This document shows positions 18,358 to 26,420 of a stretch of 50,384 bases of DNA, piece after piece; positions within the stretch are counted from its first letter, which is position 1, and each line of letters starts with the position of its first letter. The notes beneath the pieces are model-generated. The model was not told where the DNA came from. It saw nothing but the letters and a program-made list of their open reading frames with translations, and ran no database searches. The DNA is from QAMX01 sp964515055 (lineage in GTDB: Bacteria; Bacillota; Clostridia; Oscillospirales; QAMX01). The translations under genes were made by a program, and so were the position numbers. The stretch spans positions 1 through 50,384 of the forward strand of contig CAZEUG010000014.1 in the NCBI GenBank assembly GCA_964515055.1. Reading direction: 5' to 3'.

Positions 18358-18422
18358 GCTTTTTACGAATCGGACAACGAACCGAAACATTCCAAAATTC
18401 ATGAAAAAGGATTGAGAACGAT

Positions 18423-19718
18423 ATGCTGGATATGAAATTGATTAAGGAAAATCCAGAAGACGTCAAGGCACGGCTTCTCGCAAAGGGCCGCGACTGCTCC
18501 GCAGAGATTGATCGCATTCTGGAGCTGGACGCGAAGCGCCGCGACCTGATTTTTGAAGGCGAGCAGCTGAAGGCGCGGCAGAATAAGGCTTCGAAGGAAA
18601 TTCCGATGAAAAAGAAGGCCGGTGAGGATGTCGCACCGCTGCTGGCCGAGATGAAGGCCATTGCAGACGAGATCAAGGCATCGGATGCAACGCTGCGCGA
18701 GGTGGATGGTGAATGGCGCACACTGATGCTTGCGCTGCCGAATCTGCCGGATCCGGATCTGAAGCCGGGCGGTAAGGAGAACAACGAGCCGCTGCGCTAC
18801 TACGGCGAACCGCACACCTTTGACTTTGAGCCGAAAAACCATGTCGATCTCTGCACGAACCTCGGCCTGATCGATTATCCGCGTGGTGCCAAGCTGAGCG
18901 GCAGCGGATTCTGGATTTATCGTGGCCTCGGTGCGCGGCTGGAATGGGCGCTTCTCAATTACTTCATCGATACCCACATCGCAGACGGCTATGAGCTGGT
19001 GCTGGTGCCGCATATGCTGGGCTACGAATGCGGCCTGACTGCCGGTCAGTTCCCGAAATTCGAAGAGGATGTCTACTGGCTCGACGATGCGGAGGATCAT
19101 ACGCGCCGCTTCATGCTGCCGACGGCAGAGACGGCGCTCGTCAATCTCCACCGGGATGAAATCCTGACAGAGGCCGACCTTCCGCGCAAATACATTTCCT
19201 ACACGCCGTGCTTCCGCCGCGAAGCGGGCAGCTACCGCGCAGACGAACGCGGCATGGTTCGCGGCCACCAGTTCAACAAGGTGGAAATGGTGCAGTACAC
19301 GCTGCCGGAGAAGTCCGATGAAGCGTTCGAAGAGCTGGTCGGCAAAGCGGAAGCACTCGTCAAGGGGCTCGGCTTCCACTTCCGTACGGTCAAGCTGGCT
19401 GCCGCCGACTGCTCCGCTTCCATGGCGCGGACGTACGACATTGAAATCCACATCCCGTCCATGAACGGCTACAAAGAGGTCTCCTCCGTCTCCAACGCCC
19501 GGGACTATCAGGCTCGCCGCGGCATGATGCGGTTCCGCCGTGACGGCTCCAAGCAGACGGAATTCCTCCACACGCTCAACGGCTCCGGCCTGGCAACCTC
19601 GCGGATTCTCCCGGCGGTTGTGGAACAGAATCAGTTGAAAAACGGTGACGTCGTTGTCCCGGAGGTACTCCGCAAATATCTGGGCGGCCTCGAAGTCATC
19701 ACCCGCGAACAGGCCTGA
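18423..19718 (+). CDS. serS: Seryl-tRNA synthetase
   Basis: SerS charges tRNA-Ser. The 431-residue class II enzyme has the N-terminal long coiled-coil arm (about 30-105, charged Lys/Glu-rich) and the catalytic core with motif 2 across FRREAGSYRADERGMVRGHQF and motif 3 GSGLATSRILPAVVEQNQ. Length is normal. No T-box leader fits in the 65-base gap after parB, so the gene may be read through from parAB or use a weak local promoter. Its stop overlaps the start of the next gene (TGATG). Confidence 0.97.
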   Translation: MLDMKLIKENPEDVKARLLAKGRDCSAEIDRILELDAKRRDLIFEGEQLKARQNKASKEIPMKKKAGEDVAPLLAEMKAIADEIKASDATLREVDGEWRTLMLALPNLPDPDLKPGGKENNEPLRYYGEPHTFDFEPKNHVDLCTNLGLIDYPRGAKLSGSGFWIYRGLGARLEWALLNYFIDTHIADGYELVLVPHMLGYECGLTAGQFPKFEEDVYWLDDAEDHTRRFMLPTAETALVNLHRDEILTEADLPRKYISYTPCFRREAGSYRADERGMVRGHQFNKVEMVQYTLPEKSDEAFEELVGKAEALVKGLGFHFRTVKLAAADCSASMARTYDIEIHIPSMNGYKEVSSVSNARDYQARRGMMRFRRDGSKQTEFLHTLNGSGLATSRILPAVVEQNQLKNGDVVVPEVLRKYLGGLEVITREQA

Positions 19719-20308
19719 TGTTTTCGCTACGACACTGTGGAACGACGCCTCTGTATTCGCCGCGGCTGATGCTCCGCCGGCTTGAGCCGGGCGATGCTGT
19801 GCAGATGCACGCCAACTGGGCGTCCGACCCGGAGGTCTACCGGTACATGACCTCTGCCATCATGCCGGAGCTTGATGATGTCAAACGCTTCATTGAGCAG
19901 AAACGCGCATCGTATGCGAACGCAAATTTCTATTACTGGGGTATTTTCCTCCGTGAAACGCAGGAAATGATCGGTATGGTGACGTTCACCGAGGTGCTCT
20001 CCCGTGCGCGGACGGCCAATCTGGCCTATTCGCTCGGTCGCGCCTGGTGGGGACAGGGCTATGCGCACGAGGCCGCTGAAACGGCGCTGTCGTTTGCGTT
20101 CCACCGTGTGGGCTTCCGTAAGATTTATGGCTGCCATTTCGAAGGGAACGAGCGTTCTGGCCATGTCCTGCTGGCGTGTGGAATGCGCAGCCTTGGGCGC
20201 AGCCACTCACAGGTCTGGCACCACGGCGAGCTGCTTCATTTTTATCAGTATGAGATCACCGCCGCGGAATACACACGGCATACAAGAACCATGTATCGCG
20301 CACACTGA
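19718..20308 (+). CDS. GNAT family N-acetyltransferase, RimJ/RimL-like
   Basis: The 196-residue protein has the layout of the RimJ/RimL-type acetyltransferases (Acetyltransf_3): SPRLMLRRLEPGDAVQMHANWASDPEV at the N-terminus, GMVTFTEV in the central strand, then the acetyl-CoA site with GRAWWGQGYAHEAAETALSFAF and the closing GCHFEGNERSGHVLLACGMR. The substrate is unknown; it may be a ribosomal protein N-terminus or a small amine. It is translationally coupled to serS and ends at a strong terminator. Confidence 0.88.
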   Translation: MFSLRHCGTTPLYSPRLMLRRLEPGDAVQMHANWASDPEVYRYMTSAIMPELDDVKRFIEQKRASYANANFYYWGIFLRETQEMIGMVTFTEVLSRARTANLAYSLGRAWWGQGYAHEAAETALSFAFHRVGFRKIYGCHFEGNERSGHVLLACGMRSLGRSHSQVWHHGELLHFYQYEITAAEYTRHTRTMYRAH

Positions 20309-20314
20309 TCATCG

Positions 20315-20351
20315 GGGTTCTGCCGCTTCTTTTTGCGGCAGAACCCTTTTA
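20315..20351 (+). terminator. Rho-independent terminator of the serS transcript
   Basis: A perfect 12-bp stem (GGGTTCTGCCGC with GCGGCAGAACCC) with an eight-base loop is followed by TTTTATT. It starts six bases after the acetyltransferase stop. Confidence 0.92.
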
Positions 20352-20431
20352 TTGTCACTGCCGCTCAAAAAAGGCGCGGTTTACAGCTGACTCGCTCTTC
20401 AATTTATTTTGATCAAAAAGAAGATTTGTAC

Positions 20432-20460
20432 TTGACAAACGCAAATGAATTGTGTATACT
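20432..20460 (+). promoter_or_regulatory. Strong sigma-A promoter without an obvious downstream gene
   Basis: Perfect TTGACA (20432-20437), a 17-base spacer and TATACT (20455-20460) preceded by TG. The start point would be near 20467. The first gene on this strand begins 475 bases later and has its own promoter. Confidence 0.85.
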
Positions 20461-20466
20461 ATGGAT

Positions 20467-20596
20467 AGAGATTCCGGTTTGTGTTTCGTATGAGTGTACC
20501 GTGGTAGCAGACGGTTCACACATTTTCTCCTTTTCGATATCCCTCCTTTCGCCGATGCCCGGTGTTGCGATCGCCACCGGGTGTCGGCATTTTTTT
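20467..20596 (+). ncRNA. Candidate small RNA of about 130 nt, family not recognised
   Basis: The unit between the strong promoter and a strong terminator contains no convincing plus-strand ORF. The transcript has a small hairpin (CCGT...ACGG near 20501-20516) and two pyrimidine-rich anti-Shine-Dalgarno-like stretches, TTTTCTCC and CCCTCCTTTC (about 20523-20550), before the terminator. Such CU-rich single-stranded regions occur in small RNAs that pair with ribosome-binding sites. I do not recognise a riboswitch or named RNA family. On the opposite strand a 36-codon ORF (20523 to 20413) starts after AAGGAG and is an alternative reading. Confidence 0.55.
20551..20596 (+). terminator. Terminator of the candidate small RNA
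   Basis: A 14-bp stem (20551-20564 with 20575-20588; two G-U wobbles in RNA, GCCGATGCCCGGTG pairing with CACCGGGTGTCGGC), a ten-base loop and seven T residues. Confidence 0.9.
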
Positions 20597-20714
20597 GCCT
20601 GCTTCCCTGTTTCAGACGGACAAACGTGCTGAACAGTTGTCGGAAGATGCGGAAAAGTCGATTTTTTATATCATAAATCTCTGAATTGATTTTTAGTGTT
20701 TTGGATGAGTTTTC

Positions 20715-20754
20715 AATATAGGAATTTCCGAATTTGAAAATTCCTATATTTTTT
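20715..20754. terminator. AT-rich inverted repeat with T-run
   Basis: AATATAGGAATTT (20715-20727) and AAATTCCTATATT (20738-20750) form a perfect 13-bp stem followed by TTTT. It may be a terminator for transcription entering from the left, or a protein-binding dyad. The rest of the 20309-20941 spacer outside the small RNA unit and the lipoprotein promoter is AT-rich with no coding signal. Confidence 0.5.
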
Positions 20755-20861
20755 CTGCCAAATGATTCGAATCCCCGGTTTCAAAAACAATCTGCGCATG
20801 GAAACGATTATCTTTCGTTCGTATTTTCATTTTCGGAACTAATTTGTCAGTTTCTGAATGG

Positions 20862-20890
20862 TTGACATTTTGGGGCAGGTGTTGTAAAAT
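20862..20890 (+). promoter_or_regulatory. Promoter of the solute-binding lipoprotein gene
   Basis: Perfect TTGACA (20862-20867), a 17-base spacer, and TAAAAT (20885-20890), placing the start point near 20897. Confidence 0.85.
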
Positions 20891-20894
20891 TGAA

Positions 20895-20917
20895 TTTGTG
20901 ATTTTCAAAATCACAAA
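20895..20917. promoter_or_regulatory. 23-bp palindrome at the transcription start, probable operator
   Basis: TTTGTGATTTT and AAAATCACAAA are perfect 11-bp arms around a single C. The dyad covers the expected +1 site, a classic repressor position. It could also act as a 5' mRNA hairpin. No regulator gene is adjacent. Confidence 0.7.
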
Positions 20918-20941
20918 TGATTCTTATAGGAGGCAATCCCA

Positions 20942-22384
20942 ATGAGTAAAAAGCTTCGCATGCTCGCGCTCGCACTGGCAGTTCTGATGCTGGTTCCCGC
21001 TGTGCTGGCCGGCTGCTCTGGTGACAACGGCGATTCTTCTTCCGTTCAGACCACCACTGGAAACGACAATGATGCGACCAGCGACTCCAGCAGCCCCAAC
21101 GCCACAGACGATCCGAGCAAGATCGATCTCGATGGTTTCGAATTCCATATGAATGCATACGGTATGACCGGTTTCTGCACAACCGGCAACCGCCACGAAG
21201 GCACCGCGCTCTACGATGAGCTGATGGACCTCTATGCAGCAATTGAGGACGAACTCAACTGCACCATTACAGTTGACCAGACCAAGACCAACTCGGACTC
21301 CCTGCTTCCGGCTGCTGTCGGCGGCATGAAGACCGCAGACTTCCTCTGCACCCGTCAGAACACCTGGATTCCGCTGGCCATGATGGGCGGTATCCGTCCT
21401 CTGGAAACCATGGTCGACGCCGGTCTGGATCTCTACAATGCTGACAACTTCAACCAGACCTACACCCTGATGTCCGAAATCAACGGCCACGTCTACGCAG
21501 TGGATATGACCGGTAAATTCGACTGGACTGCTCTCGGCCACTACTATGCCTTCAACCGTGACCTGGTTGAACAGGCTGGCTACAAGTCCGAAGACCTGTT
21601 CCAGGCTGTCCGTGACGGCGAATGGAACTACGACATGATGCTCGAAATCGCCCGCAAGATCACCAGCGATACCGATGCAGACGGCATCACCGATATCTAC
21701 GGCATTGCACTCGACGCAGACGGCAACGAAGCCTGGACGAATGGCACCGGCCCGATCATCTTCAAGGATGGCAAATGGGTCTCCAACGTCAAGGATACTC
21801 AGCTGATCCCGGCACTCCAGTTCATGTATGACATTTCTCAATCCGATGTTCAGTCCCCGGTTGCCGGTGGCATCGGCCGTGGCGATCGCCGCACGATGTT
21901 CTATGAAGGCAAAGCCGGCTTCGCCGGTCTGTACGGCGGCAACTTCGGTGACAACTTCGAAGAAATGGCCGGCAATGGCCAGCTCGGCTGCCTCCCGCTG
22001 CCGAAGGGCCCGGATGCTGATAAGTACGTTATGAACATGGTTGACCTCGACACCTTCGTTTGCCAGACCGCAAACCAGGATTGGGAAAAGGCCGCCAAGG
22101 TCATGAACGCCATCGGCGCCGCTGTGACCAGCGAAGAGGACTACCGCGCATTCGTTCTGGAATCCCTCGCCGGTGACGAAGATTCCGCTGAAATGCTCCT
22201 GGACTACGCCCTGCCGAACGCCATGATGAACATCGGCAAGTGCAGCGACGATATGCACCAGATTCTCCGGAAAAAGTTCTATACTTCGATCTATGAACTG
22301 ACCTATACGCCGGCTGCAGCAGCTGAAACGTATGACGCCATGATTCAGGCCGAACTGGACGACGTTTTCCAGCAGAAAGACTAA
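20942..22384 (+). CDS. Extracellular solute-binding lipoprotein (ABC transporter, family 1 type)
   Basis: The 480-residue product has a lipoprotein signal peptide: a Lys-rich start, hydrophobic core and lipobox VLAGC with Cys25, then a Ser/Thr/Asp-rich linker (to about 60). The mature part looks like the sugar/oligosaccharide binding fold: NGHVYAVDM, HYYAFNRDLVEQAGY, WNYDMMLEIARKITSDTDADGITDIYGI, and GKAGFAG with LPKGPDADKY. The ligand is therefore likely a sugar or oligosaccharide, by analogy only. No permease or ATPase gene for such a system is near, so it must pair with components elsewhere or act as an orphan receptor. Strong promoter, AGGAGG site and terminator indicate high, monocistronic expression. 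Confidence 0.9.
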   Translation: MSKKLRMLALALAVLMLVPAVLAGCSGDNGDSSSVQTTTGNDNDATSDSSSPNATDDPSKIDLDGFEFHMNAYGMTGFCTTGNRHEGTALYDELMDLYAAIEDELNCTITVDQTKTNSDSLLPAAVGGMKTADFLCTRQNTWIPLAMMGGIRPLETMVDAGLDLYNADNFNQTYTLMSEINGHVYAVDMTGKFDWTALGHYYAFNRDLVEQAGYKSEDLFQAVRDGEWNYDMMLEIARKITSDTDADGITDIYGIALDADGNEAWTNGTGPIIFKDGKWVSNVKDTQLIPALQFMYDISQSDVQSPVAGGIGRGDRRTMFYEGKAGFAGLYGGNFGDNFEEMAGNGQLGCLPLPKGPDADKYVMNMVDLDTFVCQTANQDWEKAAKVMNAIGAAVTSEEDYRAFVLESLAGDEDSAEMLLDYALPNAMMNIGKCSDDMHQILRKKFYTSIYELTYTPAAAAETYDAMIQAELDDVFQQKD

Positions 22385-22398
22385 TTGCAAATCCCCAG

Positions 22399-22432
22399 AT
22401 CGGGACAGACGAAAGTCTGTCCCGATTTTTTC
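22399..22432 (+). terminator. Terminator of the solute-binding lipoprotein gene
   Basis: Perfect 12-bp stem ATCGGGACAGAC / GTCTGTCCCGAT with a GAAA tetraloop and six T residues. Confidence 0.95.
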
Positions 22433-22461
22433 TTGTGTTTTTTCGCGGAGTGTGCTATACT
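22433..22461 (+). promoter_or_regulatory. Probable promoter of the glycyl radical enzyme operon
   Basis: TTGTGT (22433-22438), 17 bases, and an extended -10, TGC then TATACT (22456-22461), lie directly after the previous terminator's T-run. Confidence 0.65.
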
Positions 22462-22514
22462 TATTCCAGAAAACGCCGCCTCCGGAGACGGAGCCGTCAG
22501 AAAGAAGAGTGCCT

Positions 22515-24635
22515 ATGTCTGATTATCATTTCTATTCCGCCTGCGGCGAACGACCGGTGCGCCTCAGTGAGGACACCCGGCGCTTTGCAGACGAATCGCT
22601 GCACCACAAATACGGGCTGGAAATGCGGAAAACCATGTGCGTCACGCTGGACGATATCGCCAACTGGGACGAGCTGGAGCCGCTCGATCAGTACAATCTG
22701 GCCATTCGGCGCATCTGCGAAGAAGCGCCCCTCCGCATCTGTGACGGCGAGCGCATCAGCGGCGCAGCCACACTCGGCATGGCCGCCCAGCATCAGATTC
22801 CCGTGACGCGCAACGGGGAAAGGGTGTTTGACGGCATCAGCCACCTGACGATGGATTTTGGAACCGTCGTCCGATACGGCACCCGCCATCTGCGGGAGCA
22901 GGCCACCGCTGCGTTGCAGAAGTGGCGCGGAACCGAGAGCGAAGCGTTCGAGCGGAGCTGCCTTGCGTGTCTGGACAGCATGGAGCTCTGGCGCAGCCGC
23001 TATCTGGAGCTTTTACGCGGCCAACCGGACTACGCCGCCAATTACAACAGCCTCTCGCACGTCCCGGTCGAACCGGCACGGAACTTCCACGAGGCCGTTC
23101 AGAGCCTGTGGTTCACGTTTGCCTTTACGCGCCTGACCGGGCACTGGCCGGGCATCGGGCGTATTGACGTCATCCTCGGCGATTATCTGGAGCGTGACCT
23201 GGCCGACGGCGTGATCACGATGGACGAGGCGCGTGAGCTGCTGGCGCATTTCATGATCAAGGGCTGCGAATGGATTTGCGGCGGCAACTACGGCAGCGGC
23301 GATGCCCAGCATTATCAGAACCTCGTGCTCAGCGGGACAGACGAAAACGGCCACGACGTCACAAATTCCGTCACCTGGCTCATCCTGGATATTCTCGAGG
23401 AAACCGGCATCAGCGACTTCCCGACCACGGTTCGTCTGACGCCGGACAGTGACCCGCAGCTTTTGCGGCGCTGCGCCGAGGTCATGCGCCACGGCGGCGG
23501 CACGCTGGCGGTCTACAATGAGCCACTGATTCTGCGTGCGCTGAAGCGCTTCGGGTATGACGAAAAGGAGGCCACGCATTTTGCCAATGACGGCTGCTGG
23601 GAGGTTCAGATTCCCGGAAAAACGTACTTCTCCTACATCCCGTTCGATGCGCTCCGCGTACTGCAGCAGGAAACGCTGGGCGGCTATGCGGAGACTGTCG
23701 ATTATGATTCATTTGACGCGCTCTACAGCCGCTATCTCGACGATCTCTGGCACGTGATTGACGACGTTGTCCAGCATATGCGCAAGCGGTTTTTGCCGAA
23801 ATCGAACAAGCGCGCCTTCCCCTGCACTGTCGCCTCGCTCTTTGAAGGCGGCTGCATCGAATCCGGCCGCTCCTATCTCGACTGCGGTCCGACCTACAAC
23901 GTCATTTCCCCGCACATCGGCGGCTTTGCCGATGTCGTGGACAGCCTGTATGCCATCCGTCAGCTCGTCTTTGTGGAAAAGCGGTTGACGCTGCGGGAGT
24001 TCCTCCGGATTCTGCGCGACAACTGGGAGGGCGCGGAGCCGCTGCGGCAGTATGTCATGAACAAATACACCTATTACGGCAGCGACAGCGACGATGCCGA
24101 TGCGCTGGCCGCACGGCTGCTCGGCGACTTCGAGGATCTCTGCGACCGCGCCGATCAAAATGCCGGATGCCCGTACCGCTTCCCTGCCGGAGTCAGCACG
24201 TTTGGCCGTCAGCTGGAGTGGGCACCCCGGCGACTGGCCGTACCGCACGGGTACCGCGCCGGAACCGTACTGGCCGGGAACTGCTCCCCCACGCCCGGAA
24301 CCGACCATGCCGGGGCAACAGCGGTCATTCGCTCCTATTGCAAGCTGCCGCTCGAACGCGCCGCGACCGGCGCTGCGCTCGATATCAGGCTGACCCCCTC
24401 CTCCGTGAGCGGAGAAGCGGGTCTGGATGCGCTCATTTCGCTGATGCGCGGCTTTGTGACGCTTGGCGGGTTCTTTATGCAGCTGGACGTTGCGGACGCC
24501 TCCGTCCTTCGTGCGGCGCAGGAGCACCCGGAGGACTATCAGACGCTCTCGGTGCGCGTGTCCGGCTGGAATGCCCGATTTGTGACGCTGAACCGGGAGT
24601 GGCAGGATATGGTGATCGGACAGATGGAATCATGA
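22515..24635 (+). CDS. Glycyl radical enzyme, pyruvate formate-lyase/dehydratase superfamily, substrate unknown
   Basis: Glycyl radical enzymes carry a stable backbone radical that makes a thiyl radical on a Cys for difficult C-C, C-O or C-N chemistry without oxygen. The 706-residue protein has the C-terminal radical loop RVSGWNARF (Gly684) and a finger loop NDGCWEV with the presumed thiyl Cys361 and Glu363. It also has YNEPLILRAL ahead of the Cys and NCSPTPGTDHAGATA near 590-602. It has one Cys in the finger loop, unlike the Cys-Cys pair of pyruvate formate-lyase, and the following Glu is like the dehydratases and decarboxylases, but Trp stands where they usually have Val. It is shorter than most family members. 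The ATG at 22515 (MSDYHFYS) has a weak AAGAG site; residues encoded upstream look like leader. It overlaps its activase by four bases. No microcompartment shell genes are present. Confidence 0.9.
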   Translation: MSDYHFYSACGERPVRLSEDTRRFADESLHHKYGLEMRKTMCVTLDDIANWDELEPLDQYNLAIRRICEEAPLRICDGERISGAATLGMAAQHQIPVTRNGERVFDGISHLTMDFGTVVRYGTRHLREQATAALQKWRGTESEAFERSCLACLDSMELWRSRYLELLRGQPDYAANYNSLSHVPVEPARNFHEAVQSLWFTFAFTRLTGHWPGIGRIDVILGDYLERDLADGVITMDEARELLAHFMIKGCEWICGGNYGSGDAQHYQNLVLSGTDENGHDVTNSVTWLILDILEETGISDFPTTVRLTPDSDPQLLRRCAEVMRHGGGTLAVYNEPLILRALKRFGYDEKEATHFANDGCWEVQIPGKTYFSYIPFDALRVLQQETLGGYAETVDYDSFDALYSRYLDDLWHVIDDVVQHMRKRFLPKSNKRAFPCTVASLFEGGCIESGRSYLDCGPTYNVISPHIGGFADVVDSLYAIRQLVFVEKRLTLREFLRILRDNWEGAEPLRQYVMNKYTYYGSDSDDADALAARLLGDFEDLCDRADQNAGCPYRFPAGVSTFGRQLEWAPRRLAVPHGYRAGTVLAGNCSPTPGTDHAGATAVIRSYCKLPLERAATGAALDIRLTPSSVSGEAGLDALISLMRGFVTLGGFFMQLDVADASVLRAAQEHPEDYQTLSVRVSGWNARFVTLNREWQDMVIGQMES

Positions 24636-25498
24636 CGCTGCTGCTTGCTGAGATTCAACGCTTCTGTATGCACGATGGCCCCGGCCTGCGCACGACACTG
24701 TTTCTCAAGGGCTGCCCGCTGCGGTGCGCATGGTGCCACAATCCGGAAACACAGCGCCCGGAGCCGGAGCTGCTCTTTTATGCGACCAAATGCCTGTCCT
24801 GCGGCGCGTGTGCAGCGCGTTGTCCCGTTCATGCCCAGCAGTGTACAGACGCCGGACGTCGCATCGACCGTTCACGCTGCACGGCCTGCGGACAGTGCGC
24901 GAAGGATTGCTGGACGGGTGCGCTGGCGCTCTCCGGGCAGCGGTACACGATTCCGGAGCTGATGGCCGTTTTGGAGCGCGACCGCGCATTTTACGGCGCA
25001 GAGGGCGGCGTGACGCTGTCTGGCGGTGAACCGCTCATGCAGCCGGAGGGCTGTCTGGCGCTGCTGCGCGCCTGCCGCGAGGCCGGCATTTCCACGGCGA
25101 TCGAGACGTGCGGGCAATTCAACCCGGCCATTCTGCCGGAGCTGGTTCCGCTTGTCGATTGCTTTCTCTGGGACATCAAGGACACCGACTCTGCCCGCCA
25201 CCGCCGTATGACCGGTGTCGGAACGGAGCAAATCCTCGCCAATCTGCACGCTGCCGATGCGCTCGGCGCCAAAACCCGGCTACGTTGCATCCTGGTCAAC
25301 ACCGTCAACGCGGAGGACGCGCATTATCTGGCCGTCCACGCCCTGCGCGAGACGCTGCACGGCTGCACCGGTGTGGAATGGCTGCCCTATCACGCCTATG
25401 CCGGAACCAAGGCCACGTTTCTCGGCAGGCCGGACAATGGCCGAACCGACTGGATTCCCACGGATGTGCAGCTGGAACGCGCCCGGCAAATGGCTTAG
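24632..25498 (+). CDS. Glycyl radical enzyme activating enzyme (radical SAM)
   Basis: The 288-residue protein abstracts hydrogen from the partner's glycine using S-adenosylmethionine and a [4Fe-4S] cluster. The radical SAM motif is Cys28-x3-Cys32-x2-Cys35 (KGCPLRCAWCHNPE). A ferredoxin-like insert has two further four-Cys sets: Cys54/57/60/64 and Cys83/86/89/93. That places it with the activases of dehydratase and decarboxylase enzymes rather than the short PflA type. GGVTLSGGEPLMQPE is the SAM-binding GGE region. The ATG overlaps the partner's stop (ATGA), so the two are coupled. Confidence 0.95.
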   Translation: MTLLLAEIQRFCMHDGPGLRTTLFLKGCPLRCAWCHNPETQRPEPELLFYATKCLSCGACAARCPVHAQQCTDAGRRIDRSRCTACGQCAKDCWTGALALSGQRYTIPELMAVLERDRAFYGAEGGVTLSGGEPLMQPEGCLALLRACREAGISTAIETCGQFNPAILPELVPLVDCFLWDIKDTDSARHRRMTGVGTEQILANLHAADALGAKTRLRCILVNTVNAEDAHYLAVHALRETLHGCTGVEWLPYHAYAGTKATFLGRPDNGRTDWIPTDVQLERARQMA

Positions 25499-25581
25499 AA
25501 AATGGACGCAGTGGAGTTGGGGCAGGACGGCACGCCACCCAAAAGAAAAGCATCCTGACCAACCTCACATTTCTGAAAACA

Positions 25582-25617
25582 AAAACCCCGAAGAAGCATC
25601 TGCTTTTTCGGGGTTTT
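25582..25617. terminator. Bidirectional terminator between convergent genes
   Basis: A long stem starting AAAACCCCGAAGAAGCA pairs almost perfectly with TGCTTTTTCGGGGTTTT. It has A-rich and T-rich flanks and lies between the activase gene and the oppositely oriented ABC genes. Confidence 0.9.
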
Positions 25618-25647
25618 CTCGTTTTTGGGGCGATTGCATTGGAAAAA

Positions 25648-26415
25648 TTACAGCGTGAGGGTGGAGTTCAGGAAAGCGCGGAGTCGCTGGCTCCTGGGGT
25701 TTGCAAACAGCTCCTCCGGCGCACCCTCCTCCTCGATTCGTCCGTTGTCCATAAAAATCACGCGGTCGGCCACCTCACGCGCAAAGCCCATTTCATGCGT
25801 GACGATCAGCATGGTGGTGCGGGCCTCAGCCAGACGCCGCATGACCGCCAGAACCTCCCCCGTGATTTCCGGGTCGAGCGCACTGGTCGGCTCATCAAAC
25901 AGCATGAGCGACGGATCCATCGCCAGCCCACGCGCAATGGCCACGCGCTGCTTCTGGCCGCCGGACAGCTGCGCCGGGTAGGCGTTCTCCTTGCCTTTCA
26001 GGCCGACCAGCTCCATCAGTGACTGTGCGCGGGCATCGGCAGCCTCCTTCGGCTGATGCTTGACATGGATGGGCGCGTAGCTGATATTCTGCACGCACGT
26101 CATGTGCGGAAACAGGTTGAAATGCTGGAAAACCATGCCGGTTTCGGTGCAGATACGGCGGATTTCCCGTTCCTTTGGATAGCAGACCTTCCCGGCGTCG
26201 TTCGTCTCCACCAGCGTTTCCCCGTTGACCACAATGGAACCGGCGGACACCCGCTCCAGGCAGTTGATGCAGCGGAGCAGCGTCGATTTTCCGGAGCCGG
26301 ACGGCCCGATGATGGCGACAGTTTCTCCTTTTTGGACGTTGAGATCGACACCGGCCAGTGCCTCACAATTGGCAAACCGCTTGCGAATCCCCTTCATCAT
26401 CAAAACATTGTCCAC
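25648..26415 (-). CDS. Polar amino acid ABC transporter ATP-binding protein (GlnQ/HisP type)
   Basis: The 255-residue ATPase has Walker A GPSGSGKST, Q-loop MVFQHFNLFPHMT, signature LSGGQKQRVAIARGL, Walker B LMLFDEPTSALDPE and switch His in VTHEMGFAREVADR. These spacings and wording are typical of the polar amino acid subfamily. The start is GTG at 26415, with GGAGG eight bases upstream. It follows the permease by five bases. Exact substrate cannot be read from the sequence. Confidence 0.95.
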   Translation of the reverse strand: MDNVLMMKGIRKRFANCEALAGVDLNVQKGETVAIIGPSGSGKSTLLRCINCLERVSAGSIVVNGETLVETNDAGKVCYPKEREIRRICTETGMVFQHFNLFPHMTCVQNISYAPIHVKHQPKEAADARAQSLMELVGLKGKENAYPAQLSGGQKQRVAIARGLAMDPSLMLFDEPTSALDPEITGEVLAVMRRLAEARTTMLIVTHEMGFAREVADRVIFMDNGRIEEEGAPEELFANPRSQRLRAFLNSTLTL

Positions 26416-26420
26416 AGGAA

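Noticed and set aside
18358..18422. T-box leader for serS
   Set aside because: The gap is only 65 bases, too short for a T-box, and lacks the conserved T-box core.
20924..22390. Minus-strand frame of 488 codons opposite the solute-binding lipoprotein
   Set aside because: The plus-strand frame has a signal peptide, lipobox, promoter and terminator; the minus frame has none.
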